Shown here in pieces: positions 22,025 through 32,303 of a stretch of DNA of 36,526 bases. Position numbers and translations under genes: made by a program. Source of the stretch: Folioceros fuciformis (Eukaryota > Anthocerotophyta > Anthocerotopsida > Anthocerotales). The first letter of the stretch is position 1. Every line of letters starts with the position of its first letter. The notes beneath the pieces were generated by a model. The model saw only the letters and a list, made by a program, of their open reading frames with translations. It had not been told where the DNA came from and did not search any database. The stretch covers positions 1 to 36,526 of the forward strand of contig JBNGIO010006195.1 of NCBI GenBank assembly GCA_049999805.1, written 5' to 3'.

Positions 22025-25000
22025 TCAAGTAGTGTACTCAGCATTGATTCTCACATAGTCGTAGCTCAGATCGCAACCCCAGGCCTTGCTCTGACCTCCA
22101 CCATCACCTAAAAAACACACGGCGAGAAGGCAGTGAATAGAAGCTCCATGCCAAAAACATGGAACTGCATGCTGAGGAAACATGTAACTGAATTCAAAAC
22201 ACAGGCAATAGTGATGCCAAGAGTGACTAGTTACCAATGGAAATATTCAGTGCCACCGTGCCGTGGACATCACCCGCAGATCGCAGGTAGCTGCTAGCAG
22301 CCACTCTGAATGAGCCCATACGAGCATTACAACAAAAAAAATGATCAGATAACATCGCCAACTCCATCGATCCGATTTGGAGAAATCCAGACCTTCAAGC
22401 AAAACCNNNNNNNNNNNNNNNNNNNNNNNNNNNNNNNNNNNNNNNNNNNNNNNNNNNNNNNNNNNNNNNNNNNNNNNNNNNNNNNNNNNNNNNNNNNNNN
22501 NNNNNNGCATGCTATACGACCCCAGTTTGGATCCCTTCCAAAGACAGCTGCCTGCAAGAAAAGATCAAAGAGAATTTCAGAAATTCATTGAGAATTAAGG
22601 CCCTCAGAACATTTGCTATATTGTCACCATGGCAAAGCCATCAGGTCTCAAAGATTGTAATAACCATCCTTGGGCAGCGAAGACAAATGCCAAAAGAAAA
22701 TGCAGGCAACGCACTCAAATCAAATACGAGGGTCTTGTCAGAACGTTATTCCAAAATTGGCATCAACATGGACTAATCTCTGATGACCGTCGTGATGGAA
22801 TGTATCATCATTCAAGACTTCCAAGCAAAGGAATCAGGTGCTTCAGACCCTGACCACCCGGATTTAGTCAGCTTATCAGACAGAGTGGGCCAGGAGGTCC
22901 GACCTACTTCCAGAAATCTGAAACAAGTCGACACGTGAAAAGTGTACCCAAAGAACATTCACCTCCTGAGGATACAGTGTTCAAAACTAACCCAGAGTGC
23001 TACTGCTCACCGCAAAAGCTCAGCCCCTCGGAGAAAAAGGGATACTCAAGATACACGGATCCAAAGGATTCTCTCAGACAAATGCCTCGTTTGACCTCAC
23101 AGTAACTGGAAACCCAGCTGCCTGACTTCCGCACTGAGGATCAGATTATGGATAGAACATCCAACATCATTACCTTCAAGTGCTTTCTGCTCAAGGCAAG
23201 AACTCAGTCTCGTCATCCATAATGCATCATCGAGAACAGGCACAGAAGTCACATCTTTTGTTCACAAGTCTCTCTCAGACAAATGCCTCATTTGACTTCA
23301 CAGTAACTGGATAACCAGCTGCTTGGCATAGGCACGTCGGATCAGATTATGAATAGAACATCCAATATCTTTACCTTAACGTGATTCTGCTCAAAGCAAG
23401 AACTCGGTCTCGTCATCCATTCTGCATCCTAGAGAGACAAATATAGACTCCATGTGGACAGGTGGAAGGTAAACATTGGAAGGGAGTTCAGAAGAGCTTG
23501 GGATAGCAGATTGACTTCGTAACTAAGGCAAGATACCTTTTGTCAGAGATAGGAACACCTCGACAGCAATCATGAGTGATGTGTAACGGCTGATATTCAA
23601 AAAATGACTGCCAGCTCTGATAATAATCAGGTAGAACAAACTGCAGGCATTAGCGTATTACCTTAGTCAATGAAGATGCAGCCACCGAGCGTGCCACAGT
23701 TGCTGCTGCTGCTTCACTCCCAGCACCTCTCACACTAACCTGTGTGAAGAAACATGTTAAATCGATTTCATACAAGTGCACAAAAAAGTCCTAAAGTTCT
23801 CAGATGTTGAACACCATGATACAGGAATAAATACGACACCACTGGATAAACAGAAAGACCTCTATGAGACATGTAGCACCTTCTCCATCTGATGCTATGG
23901 CCTTCGCTAGAGATTGCAGTACCTATTCAAACCACAAACTCGTGAGTCTGGCTAGTCAAGAGCACAACAAATGCTCACTATGCAAAGCTCACATTGCCAA
24001 GGACTCACCGCATCAAGTGCAGCTTGAAGTTCAAGAGCCTCAGGGCTATCTAGGTCACTAACGAGTTCCCCTCCACATGCACCATTAGCAAAGGCCAAAA
24101 GAGTGTCATTTGTGCTGCTGTCACCGTCCACCTGTCAAATCACAAGTTTAGAAGGGAAATTTTTAAAAATGCTTTCCATTCTCAGTTGTAGAAGTGGAGC
24201 CAGGCTTCCACTTACCGTGATCTGATTGAAGCTGCGGTTAACAGCTTTCAGCACCATTGGTCTCCAAACTTCAACTGCCACATGGGCATCACAGGTCACA
24301 ACCTGCAACGAAAGCCACAGCATCATGGATGCCACTTTGAAGAAAAACATACGACGCAGTTGTTCAACTACTGCCAAACCTTACCCCCAGCAAGGTTGCC
24401 ATGTTTGGATGAATCATCCCTGAGCCTTTTGCAATTCCACCAATCCGTATCAAGGATTTTCCAACCTGTTGCAACCAGTCAAAGGCGTTCAAGGCAACCT
24501 GAATGAAAAAAGGATTGTCATCACTCTAATAACAAGAACGAGTACCTTTGTCTCCACTGCTACACTCTTGCTAACAAGGTCGGTAGTTGTGATGGCCACA
24601 GCAGCTGCATCTGATCTGTTCCCAGACGAAAGAAACAATGCCACCATCTCAATAAACGGCCAGCTCAGAATACATATCCCTGTACTCCAAGAAACACAAG
24701 ACATGTGACAGATTTCTTCACCCATCACTGCCTTCGGACAGAGATGAAGCTAACTCGGGAAGCGATTTCAACAAAGCTTCCTGCAAATTCACAAACATTG
24801 AACACTTTCAACCTGTGCATGGCATCTCCCGTGCTAGAAGAGCTCATGCATTTCACCGAGATACCTTCTAAATCGTAACAAAGCGAAGACAGAATACCTT
24901 CTTAATGCGCTGCCCAATCACTCCAGTAGACTCAATCAGTATGCTTCCCACAGGAACTCCCAAAACCTGCAACCAACAACCAAAGCAGGGCCAATGATCA

Positions 25001-26272
25001 ACACAGAACATACTTGTAGCTAATCCAAAATACAGGACAACGACTGACACATTCAGTCACCTAAGTATAAACCTTGGCTATGGCTTCAGCGGAGTGAAGA
25101 GTGTCCTGGTATCCTTGCTCACCCTGAGTTGACAGAAAAACAGTCAGAAGACAAAACGCAGAGAACATCAAACGGCAGAGAACCGACATTGCTTTGAAAA
25201 CTAGGTCTTAGAGTACGAAAAGCACCGTTGCTGCATTGGCTTGGCCAGCATTGATCAGGACGCCTCGTGCCTGCCACCGATATGATCCAAATGCGAAATA
25301 AGAAAAAAAACCAAGCGACTGATTAAGCTAGCAACGGTGACGTGAGTTTTACACACCGTCGACGACTCCGCAAGCCTCTTCTTGCAGTACAGCACGGGGG
25401 CCGCTGCCATGATATTCTTCGTAAAAGTCCCTACAGTGGGCAAGGATTACAAATTTAGATCAAGTCCGCAAGCTCGACACTCAACGCAGCGGACTGGACT
25501 TCAGACAACACAGAGAGCCTACCGGCCACAATAGCGTCCTTGTCGCTGACGACGAGTGCAAGGTCCGGCTTACGACCAGCTGCCCGCAAACCTCCATACA
25601 GACCCGCTGCTCGGAAACCCTCCGCTGCAGTGACGCCGCCGGGAATCTACAATCACTGGCATTTTTCAACAAGAGAGGAAGCGGAAAAGCTAACACTATT
25701 AGGTATTAGCTGAGCAGACCAGTCAGGGAAAACGAAAGGCGTCTTACTTCAGTCCAAGGCCCCTCTGGAAGCAAGATCTTGGACGCAGGGATAAATTCCC
25801 CTGGCTTGAGAGCCAAGCCCGTCGCCGCGGCGGCAGCCGCGATGATTTGATTCCTGCCCTGGACCAGGTTCTGGTCTCCGTGAGAAAACCCACCTCGTGA
25901 CCAGCAAGTACATCAAACCCAAGGATGCCAGGCCGCAGGGCTCACCTGAGACTTGACCCCTCGGTAGAAAACGTTAGCTGAGTGATCTGCCTTCAACAAT
26001 CCCGCAGCTCTGCGCAGATCAGAGCTGTACCCCAAAAACCGAGAACACGACTGCGAAGACGAGGGCTCTTTCACAGAAGATGCTGTTGCAAATCCAGGCA
26101 CAACCCATCAACCATCACAATCACACCAAACGCACCACACAACCCTACGAGACCCTCACCACCGAGCTCACGAGCGCCGACAAAGCTGTCATCTGCCAGT
26201 ACCCTACCTACCTGACCCCAGACAAGCATCCAGCCGGACCAAACTTTTCAGGGCAACCGGAGACGCCGCCAT
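22025..26272 (-). CDS. ArgJ: Plastid ArgJ: glutamate/ornithine acetyltransferase
   Basis: Moves acetyl from N-acetylornithine to glutamate (and can acetylate glutamate from acetyl-CoA) in arginine synthesis. Exons on the minus strand: 26272-26212, 26082-25946, 25870-25748 (or from 25858), 25646-25523, 25430-25357, 25270-25226, 25123-25073, 24966-24898, 24780-24722, 24615-24546, 24465-24385, 24302-24216, 24131-24009, 23922-23860, 23739-23662, 22551-22507, gap, 22406-about 22363, about 22303-22235, 22107-22025. Motifs: [54 protein letters not shown] (self-cleavage Ala-Thr and nucleophile Thr), [29 protein letters not shown] and [17 protein letters not shown]. The first ~100 residues are transit-like. 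About 20 residues are lost in the gap. The donor after 22363 is weak, so that junction is uncertain. Confidence 0.95.
22407..22506. other. Assembly gap (100 N) in ArgJ
   Basis: Exactly 100 N. It begins directly after the codons for [11 protein letters not shown] and ends before VLLEG, so it removes the conserved segment between them and possibly an intron. Confidence 0.99.
22600..22980 (+). repeat. Dispersed repeat, copy 2, inside ArgJ intron
   Basis: Antisense to ArgJ, within its 1110 bp intron (22552-23661). It shares with 19618-20290 the ATGGCAAA block, the CTTGTCAGAACGTTATTCCAA block (22732-22752) and the block around AGAACATTCACCTCC (about 22952-22967), in the same order. An ORF of 74 codons (22629-22853) contains [18 protein letters not shown], against LVRTLFQVWHQYRLISND in copy 1. 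The other ArgJ introns are about 58-130 bp, so this intron has almost certainly gained inserted DNA. Confidence 0.7.
23071..23425. repeat. Direct repeat of about 155 bp in ArgJ intron
   Basis: 23071-23225 and 23272-23425 (201 bp offset) both begin CTCTCAGACAAATGCCTC and contain CACAGTAACTGGA, GGATCAGATTATG, TAGAACATCCAA and GTCTCGTCATCCAT. By eye about four in five bases agree. Part of the DNA that enlarged the intron. Confidence 0.8.
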
Positions 26273-28480
26273 GTCCAGCTACTGTACCGAAAGGGTAGTA
26301 AGGATCAATTATAAACGAGTGAGCTGAAAGACCTAATTAGGGCATCCGGTCCGGCAACCTCCCTCTGCATCTCCGCTAACGATGATGTATGATCCATCGA
26401 GGGGGCCCAGGGACCGGGGCCCGTGCAGCCGCGCTGGATCCTCACACCACCCCGTGACATCGCCCGCATCACAGAGCCTGTAGGACCCACCAGCCGACCC
26501 CGTCCGCTCCGGAGACCTTCGGCCGCCACTGTCGCGGATGCCGATTGCGAACAAACCCTACGACCAGTCAGTGTCGCTCACGGTCACTCCTGGGATGATG
26601 ATCAAAAAGCAGGCCCCCGGAATAAGCATCCCTCCAGAACGCACTGCTTTCTGAGTTATTGTCGCCATATCTGCGAACTCGTGGCTGGAATATTTATTTT
26701 AAGATATTTCAAAATCGGTATATGGAAAACTTTGGTATCGGGAATTTAAGATCAGGGTTCCATGGGTTTGTAGGCATGCGGATATGGAATACCAATGCGG
26801 ACAGGGATTAGAGATTCATGTTTTTTTTCGTTAGAATATGTATTTTATACACTAATATTTGGCATCTTAGGAATATTTCTCTATTCTACTTTGCCACATC
26901 ATTTAACCTTATGTATATCCCGTATAGCAAAATTTTTTAAATATCTCTAACCTCTTTGTGGATTGAAATGGACAAAGCGATTTTCTTAAATTTCTTGCAC
27001 AGCATTTTGGGACAATCGAGAGCTCCTGATTCTCTTCCTATCCTCGCTGCGCACGCTACTAGTGCACAGCGTTAGTAGCGGATGAATTTGATGTCCGGGT
27101 GCTTGGAAACAGGCTGACACTAAAGCATGGTTCTACAATCTCAAGGGGAGCGAGGACCAGACCACCCGACATAAATTCCGCCCCAACCGGCTGGTTTCTC
27201 TCGAGCACTTGCAAGGTGATGATTTTGTTATCCGGCACGCTCTAGCTGGACGCAAGAGCAAGTGCGGCACCAGGCAGCTTGGAATCCACCCCTGCCGGCT
27301 TACACCGATCGTCGAACCAGAGGACCTACTTAGACTTCCTGTTTCAGGCCTCCTGAGATTGACTGCGATCTTGGAGCAATGCAGAGTCCGACACAAACTT
27401 CTCCCACAAGAATTGTTGGTCGATGGAAGACCCGATACTAGCCAGAACTCCAGTTGCATGGGCTGGCTGTGCAGCCAAATTGTTGCACCTGGCAACTTCG
27501 TTGTGTGCCAACATCTGCTTCTATGAAGTCAGCTGGGCGAGAGGCCTCCCTAGCAAGCCTGTTCTCCTCCACATAGCCATGGCTCTCGCATGAACCTACG
27601 GATGCTGTGTACCCCCATTCGCCCAAGAGCTTGCTTCAAAGCTGCACCTGGCCAGGACCCATCCCGATCGGGACACAAAATAGGTGTCCCAATTGGGACA
27701 CCTACTTTATGCCCTATGACCGAAGCAGGCACAAACGTTATGTCCCTTATCTTTGCAGCGCATACTGCCGCCCTAAAATTTCTATGAAAGAACCTCTATC
27801 CGTATCGGTATTCCATATGCGAAGCATAAAGCAAAAGACTTGTATTAGAGTCCATTAAGAGCCGGTTCCATCATGGCAGTACTTGAAAACTTCCAGCATC
27901 TTTTCCAAAGAGCATCGTTCCCTTTAAGCACTCTCCCTAAACATCCATCTCCATGTTTAAATCCAAAGTTCTTCTAAACAATGGGTTGTTTTCCACTACG
28001 TCTAAGAATGTTTGAAGAGACTTAATGTGAAGATTTAATATATGTTTTAGAGGGCAATGTATAGTAAATGTTGGTTTTCATCTTATCGTGGTGTTTTTTA
28101 AAAATTGTGCAAAATATGTATGTAGGCTTGCTTTAGTTCAATATGTCTGATTCTAACTCTTGACTTGTAGTGCATCTCTCTTCACAAGAAAGTCTACATT
28201 CTCACTTACTTTCCATCTTAAATTGTTCTAGAAAGTCTTGAATATTATTTTCTATTATTGAAAAAGAAATGGAAAGTCTCATCTACTCCACACATAGAGG
28301 AACAACCTGAGCATAGCCAAAGGCTAAAACGATACTAATAGCCTAGCCCCTTTTAAACATCATTCTCAAAAATTATTTAAAGCTCCTAAAATATTGTGAT
28401 GTGGAATAATAAAAAGCCTACCTACCGCTGATGCCAAAAAAACACCTTGACCTATGCTGGTTGCTATTCAAAAAGCCACA
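26273..28480. other. Gene-poor stretch; AT-rich from about 26.7 kb
   Basis: The first few hundred bases should hold the ArgJ promoter; no clear TATA box was picked out. ORFs of about 105-120 codons at 27133-27526 occur on both strands and match nothing recognisable. The palindrome at 27681 is listed separately. Confidence 0.5.
27663..27704. repeat. Nested palindromes
   Basis: A perfect 24 bp palindrome, TAGGTGTCCC followed by AATTGGGACACCTA, lies at 27681-27704. Just upstream are CCCGATCGGG (10 bp palindrome, 27664-27673) and GGGACAC, which can also pair with GTGTCCC of the main palindrome. Two alternative stems are therefore possible. A protein-binding site or a transposon end are both open explanations. 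Confidence 0.8.
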
Positions 28481-28710
28481 TTGGTTAGTGCTCTATGGAG
28501 GGCCAATGCTCTTTGGGGCCACCCTTAGGGTTGGCCAATGCTCTTCGGAGCTATCCTTAGGGTTGGCTAGTGCTCTTTGGAGCCTCCCTTAGGGTTGGCC
28601 AGTGCTCTTTGGAGCCACCTTAGGGTTGGCCAGTGCTCTTTGGAGCCACCCTTAGGGTTGGCCAGTGCTCTTTGGAGCCACCCTTAGGGTTGGCCAGTCT
28701 ATGGAGCTTG
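28481..28710. repeat. 32 bp minisatellite
   Basis: About six complete units with degenerate edges. Clean units start at 28531, 28563, 28595 (31 bp), 28626 and 28658, with the form TTGGCCAGTGCTCTTTGGAG then CCACCCTTAGGG. The inner units at 28626 and 28658 are identical, which suggests recent unequal exchange or replication slippage. Confidence 0.93.
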
Positions 28711-30105
28711 TTGCTTTTCTAAAAACCGTATTAGCTTTGGAATATTATATTGCATACAAGTTGTAGGACATAATAGAAATATATAAATAAAATTTTTATT
28801 AAATCTAAGGAAATTAAAGGACAATCGAATCTAAAGATACGAATTCATACTTTTCGATTGAATATTATGCAGTGTCGTATTTGTAATACAATTCGTACAT
28901 CTCGAGGTGTTGAGGACGCACGGAAATGCCACAGGTATCGCCAGTAAAGCCGGCGCCAACGGTCATGAAAATCTCTCTCTTGTGCGGTGCGGCCATGGCC
29001 ATGGCCCCGGCCCCCGGCCCCGGCTCCGGTCCGATGCCTTCCTCTGACACGAAAAGGAGCTGGCCCACAACGGCGTCGAGGCAACAGGAGCACGGCTCGC
29101 CGCACTGGCCGCCCTCGAGCCTCAATTGTAGTGACACATTCCTTCCTCACAGGCTCCAGCGAGTGACGCTGCCGCCCGTTTTGCCGGGACGCGGTCACCT
29201 TGTATCCCGCTTGCGCAATCTTCGTCTTTCTTAGCTGTCGCGAAGCACGTCGTGCAGAGGCACACATTTCGGACTTGTTGGTGGCCCCTGGGCCCCCTAG
29301 TGAACAGGAAGAGCTGGCTGCTTGGTTGATAAGGGAGCCGGTTAACCCAGGCTGGTTGAGAACATGTGAGGAGAAAGCATCCTAGGAAGAACGCGCGGAC
29401 TCCAGGTGTGTTTGTATTTGTAAAATGCTCTCATCAGGCGTTCCCCTTGCTCGGTGAACTGTGGTTGGCTGGTTGCTCTGGCTGGCTTGGGCCGGCATCA
29501 AAAAATGATATGTTGACTAGCACTAGGCTCCGAGTCCTGTTCTGTTCCGCGTTTATTGCCGGTGACTTGGAGTTGGATTGTATCTCCGTCTGCCTAGTGT
29601 AGAGGCCGGGAACACTCAGCGGAAGGACTGCGGAGAAGGATCGATACCCTATCCTCTGCTTTGTCTGCTCTTCCCTTCGAATAGAACAGAGAACACGTCT
29701 CCAGTCTATTTTAAAATTGCTTTGTGGCGGAAGAGCCGGAGAATGATCCGTTAGGCGTCCCACTGTGCGCGTGTGCCAGCCGTCTGGACTCTGGAGTCGT
29801 TATTGTAGAAGGAAGTGCATGTCAGCCAAGCAGCTTGCACCTTCCTTTCTTTCCTCCGGCCCTCGAGTTTCGTTCTCGTCACACGACCGGAGTTTGTGAT
29901 CACAGCGCATGCTCGGCCCGCTTCTAGAACTGTTCCTTACTTCCCAAGTGTGCCCTTGTTTGATTGTCAGAGAGCAGCGGCTGCGACTTCCGGAGCTGAT
30001 CCGCGGCCCGTGAGCAGAGGTCTCGCGCTGGTTGAAGGCTCAGATCTGGGAAGGTGAAGGTGAAGGAGAGGATCATCCGGGGAAGCAGCATTGTCTTCTC
30101 GCAGG
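28711..30105. other. Upstream region of SAUR gene; one unassigned minus ORF
   Basis: A minus-strand frame from about 29137 to 28865 includes CGEPCSCCLDAVVGQLLFV, a Gly/Pro/Ala/Met low-complexity run and MTVGAGFTGDTCGISVRP before TAA. It has no convincing start codon and could be the last exon of an unknown gene; I cannot assign it. The plus strand from about 29.7 kb probably holds the SAUR promoter and 5' leader. TCTTCTCGCAG ending at 30104 would serve as a leader-intron acceptor. Confidence 0.35.
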
Positions 30106-30663
30106 ATGAAACCTTCGTTGAAGAAGGCGATGAGGCGGCTTCGGTCGAGTGGCAGAATAGATTATGTGGAGCTGTCCGGCTCCCCGATCTACCACCACCG
30201 GAGGTTGCAGCGGCAGGCGCTGGGATCTACTTCGTTTGATACAACCGCATTGCTGGAGAGGCAGGAGATCAACTCCCCCGTGCAGACGAACTCGCTCTCC
30301 TGCGTTGGGAGCTTCACGGTGAAGAAGCCCAAGGAATTGGTCACCATCTTGGTAGGCAAGGAGATGCGGGTGTTCAAGGTTGAGCCTCAGTTTCTTGAGC
30401 ACGGATTGTTCCAATCTCTTCTGCACAAGACTGGCCGGAGCGGGTACGATGAGAACTGGGTGTGGTATGAGAAGGAGAACGAAGACTACTGTTACGGACG
30501 CGGGCGTAAGTCTTCCGCTTCATCTGTGGAGTACTTGAGGAGCAAAAGTCTTTGCATTGACTGTGATGTTATCTTGTTCGAGCACATTCTTTGGCTCCTC
30601 AACAACGATGATCCCTCCATCCGACACCTCAACCTGGATGAGTTGATGGAGTTTTACAGCTGA
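30106..30663 (+). CDS. SAUR-like auxin-responsive protein
   Basis: Single-exon gene of 185 aa. SAUR proteins are small auxin-induced factors that, where studied, inhibit PP2C.D phosphatases and so activate plasma-membrane proton pumps and growth. The N terminus is basic (MKPSLKKAMRRLRSSGR). The SAUR domain runs from about residue 73 to 163: LVTILVGKEMRVFKVEPQFL, HGLFQSLL, GYDEN, then after a 25-30 residue insertion CIDCDVILFEHILWLLNND, and a tail ending LDELMEFYS. The insertion (EKENEDYCYGRGRKSSASS region) and the length make it a large, divergent member. The frame is open to 30091, but 30106 is the first ATG and lies just after a good splice acceptor, so a leader intron is possible. Confidence 0.8.
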   Translation: MKPSLKKAMRRLRSSGRIDYVELSGSPIYHHRRLQRQALGSTSFDTTALLERQEINSPVQTNSLSCVGSFTVKKPKELVTILVGKEMRVFKVEPQFLEHGLFQSLLHKTGRSGYDENWVWYEKENEDYCYGRGRKSSASSVEYLRSKSLCIDCDVILFEHILWLLNNDDPSIRHLNLDELMEFYS

Positions 30664-32303
30664 CGCGTTTGTCCGAGGGCTCGGGGATAGTAGCGTCAGC
30701 TTTAATTTTTTTGTTTTGTCGATTCATGGTACCTGAGGACTGGCCACCACACTTTCCTGGGGCTCCAGGCAGCTTGTCGACTGCACGGTGCAACACACAG
30801 CAGAAGACGAGTCAGGCCAGGCCATCCGGTACTTCAACGGTGGAGCGGCCTCTAGGTGAAGATTGTCTTCGAGTTAACGAGATGCAAGCTACAGATGGGC
30901 CTGTCTTCGGAGTCGGAGAGCAGGAGGTGGAGAGTTAGGGATTTTGAGAGGGAGGTAGTGATATGAAGAAGGAGCTGTGCCACCACTCCTCCTTTGGATC
31001 CTGCTATCTCCGCTCGAGTGTTCCACCTCCAGCTATGTAGTTGGGTTGTGCTCATTGCTCTCGTCACGTGGGTGGTGTTCCCACAATGCAATTTCTCGTT
31101 GTGTTCCAGCCCTTTACTGCTAGCTGGATAGGGTACGCGCATTAACCTAGACCAGTGTACAGTTCAGCGACATTTACATGAAACTGCACCTCACCTTGCG
31201 TCCAATGGGGCTCATGATGTGGTGGTACACAAAACACTTGAATAGCTACTGAAAATCTAGACCTGAATAGTTTCTTTATACGAACACCCTTTTTGTGTAT
31301 ATACCCCTGAATTCTTTGTGAACAAGATCTTGGAACTGCATGATGTGGGTGTCAGTCAAGGTAGCGTCAGCTTCCATGGTGTGAGCGCCTAAGGAGTGTG
31401 TCAGCCTCCCGTGCTTGTTAAAATCCATCACGTTCTGAACCTGACATCTGTACCTATATCCCTCTCCCTGTCCACGAGCCCACTACTCCGCAATGACGAA
31501 ACGGGAAGGAAGGCTTTTCCTGTCGTGTTCACTTCCATCTTCTGACTGGTGAATGTCAGTGTTGCTTCAAGTGCTTCTGACATGCTTGGCTTGCTACTTC
31601 CCATTCAGCTCAATGTTGTTGGGGAGACTGGTAACGAAGAAGCATCACTCCTGCATTCTAACCAACTCCCAACTCCATGCACCTGCACTCACTGGAATCT
31701 CCGTTTTCAACGACAGCTGCCTTCTCGAGTATGTTGAAACAGCATGGACTGAACTCTGCTGGTCAGTCGTTCCTACCAATGCAGCTTCTGGTTGCCATTA
31801 GCACAGGGCATCGGCGTATCGCTGTTTAGATGAGGACGGTGAAAGACGGGGTCAGGGAGCTTGCACAGATCCTTGCCAGCACCGAGGGCTGTTCGTCTTT
31901 TACTGTGAGTAGTACGCACGGTGACTTTTGCTTCATCCTGCACTTCAAGGTCAGCGAAGTTCGCTCTCCGTCGAAGTCCTCATCACCACCCAACTGCTAA
32001 CCCCTCCGGACGCTCGTCGTTTGCAGATATTTGGATTCGCCGTTTTCGGTAGGTACGATTCCAGATAGTTGCGTCCCAGACAACTAACGCTTGTGCTACC
32101 GATCTGGTGAGCCCCGCCATCTCACAGGAGTCACGCTTGAATCTATCGGGCATATCTCTTCAGTTTCTACTTTCACGTCCTGTTTGCGTCCCGTTGTAAA
32201 TGTACACGACCCTCGTCTGCCTAGTTAAGAGTAGAGTGACCTCGGTTTGCCGAAGTTTTCTCCACGGAAATAGAACAGCTTGCTCCAATTCGACACGAGG
32301 GTT
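30664..32303. other. Intergenic stretch between convergent genes
   Basis: SAUR 3' region on the left and the 3' end of the minus-strand 65K gene on the right. A 55-codon ORF starts at ATG 31830 (MRTVKDGVRELAQILASTEG). Splicing from about 31950 (AAG/GTCAGC) to a TTTGCAG acceptor at about 32026 would give a protein of roughly 53 aa. I recognise no family and support is weak. Other ORFs under 90 codons appear spurious. Confidence 0.35.

Noticed and set aside
27133-27526. Opposed ORFs of 105-120 codons as a transposon gene
   Set aside because: Neither strand shows a transposase, integrase or reverse-transcriptase motif, and the two frames overlap completely.
28626-28689. Interstitial telomere array
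   Set aside because: The plant telomere unit TTTAGGG is not tandemly repeated here; TTAGGGTT occurs once per 32 bp unit only.
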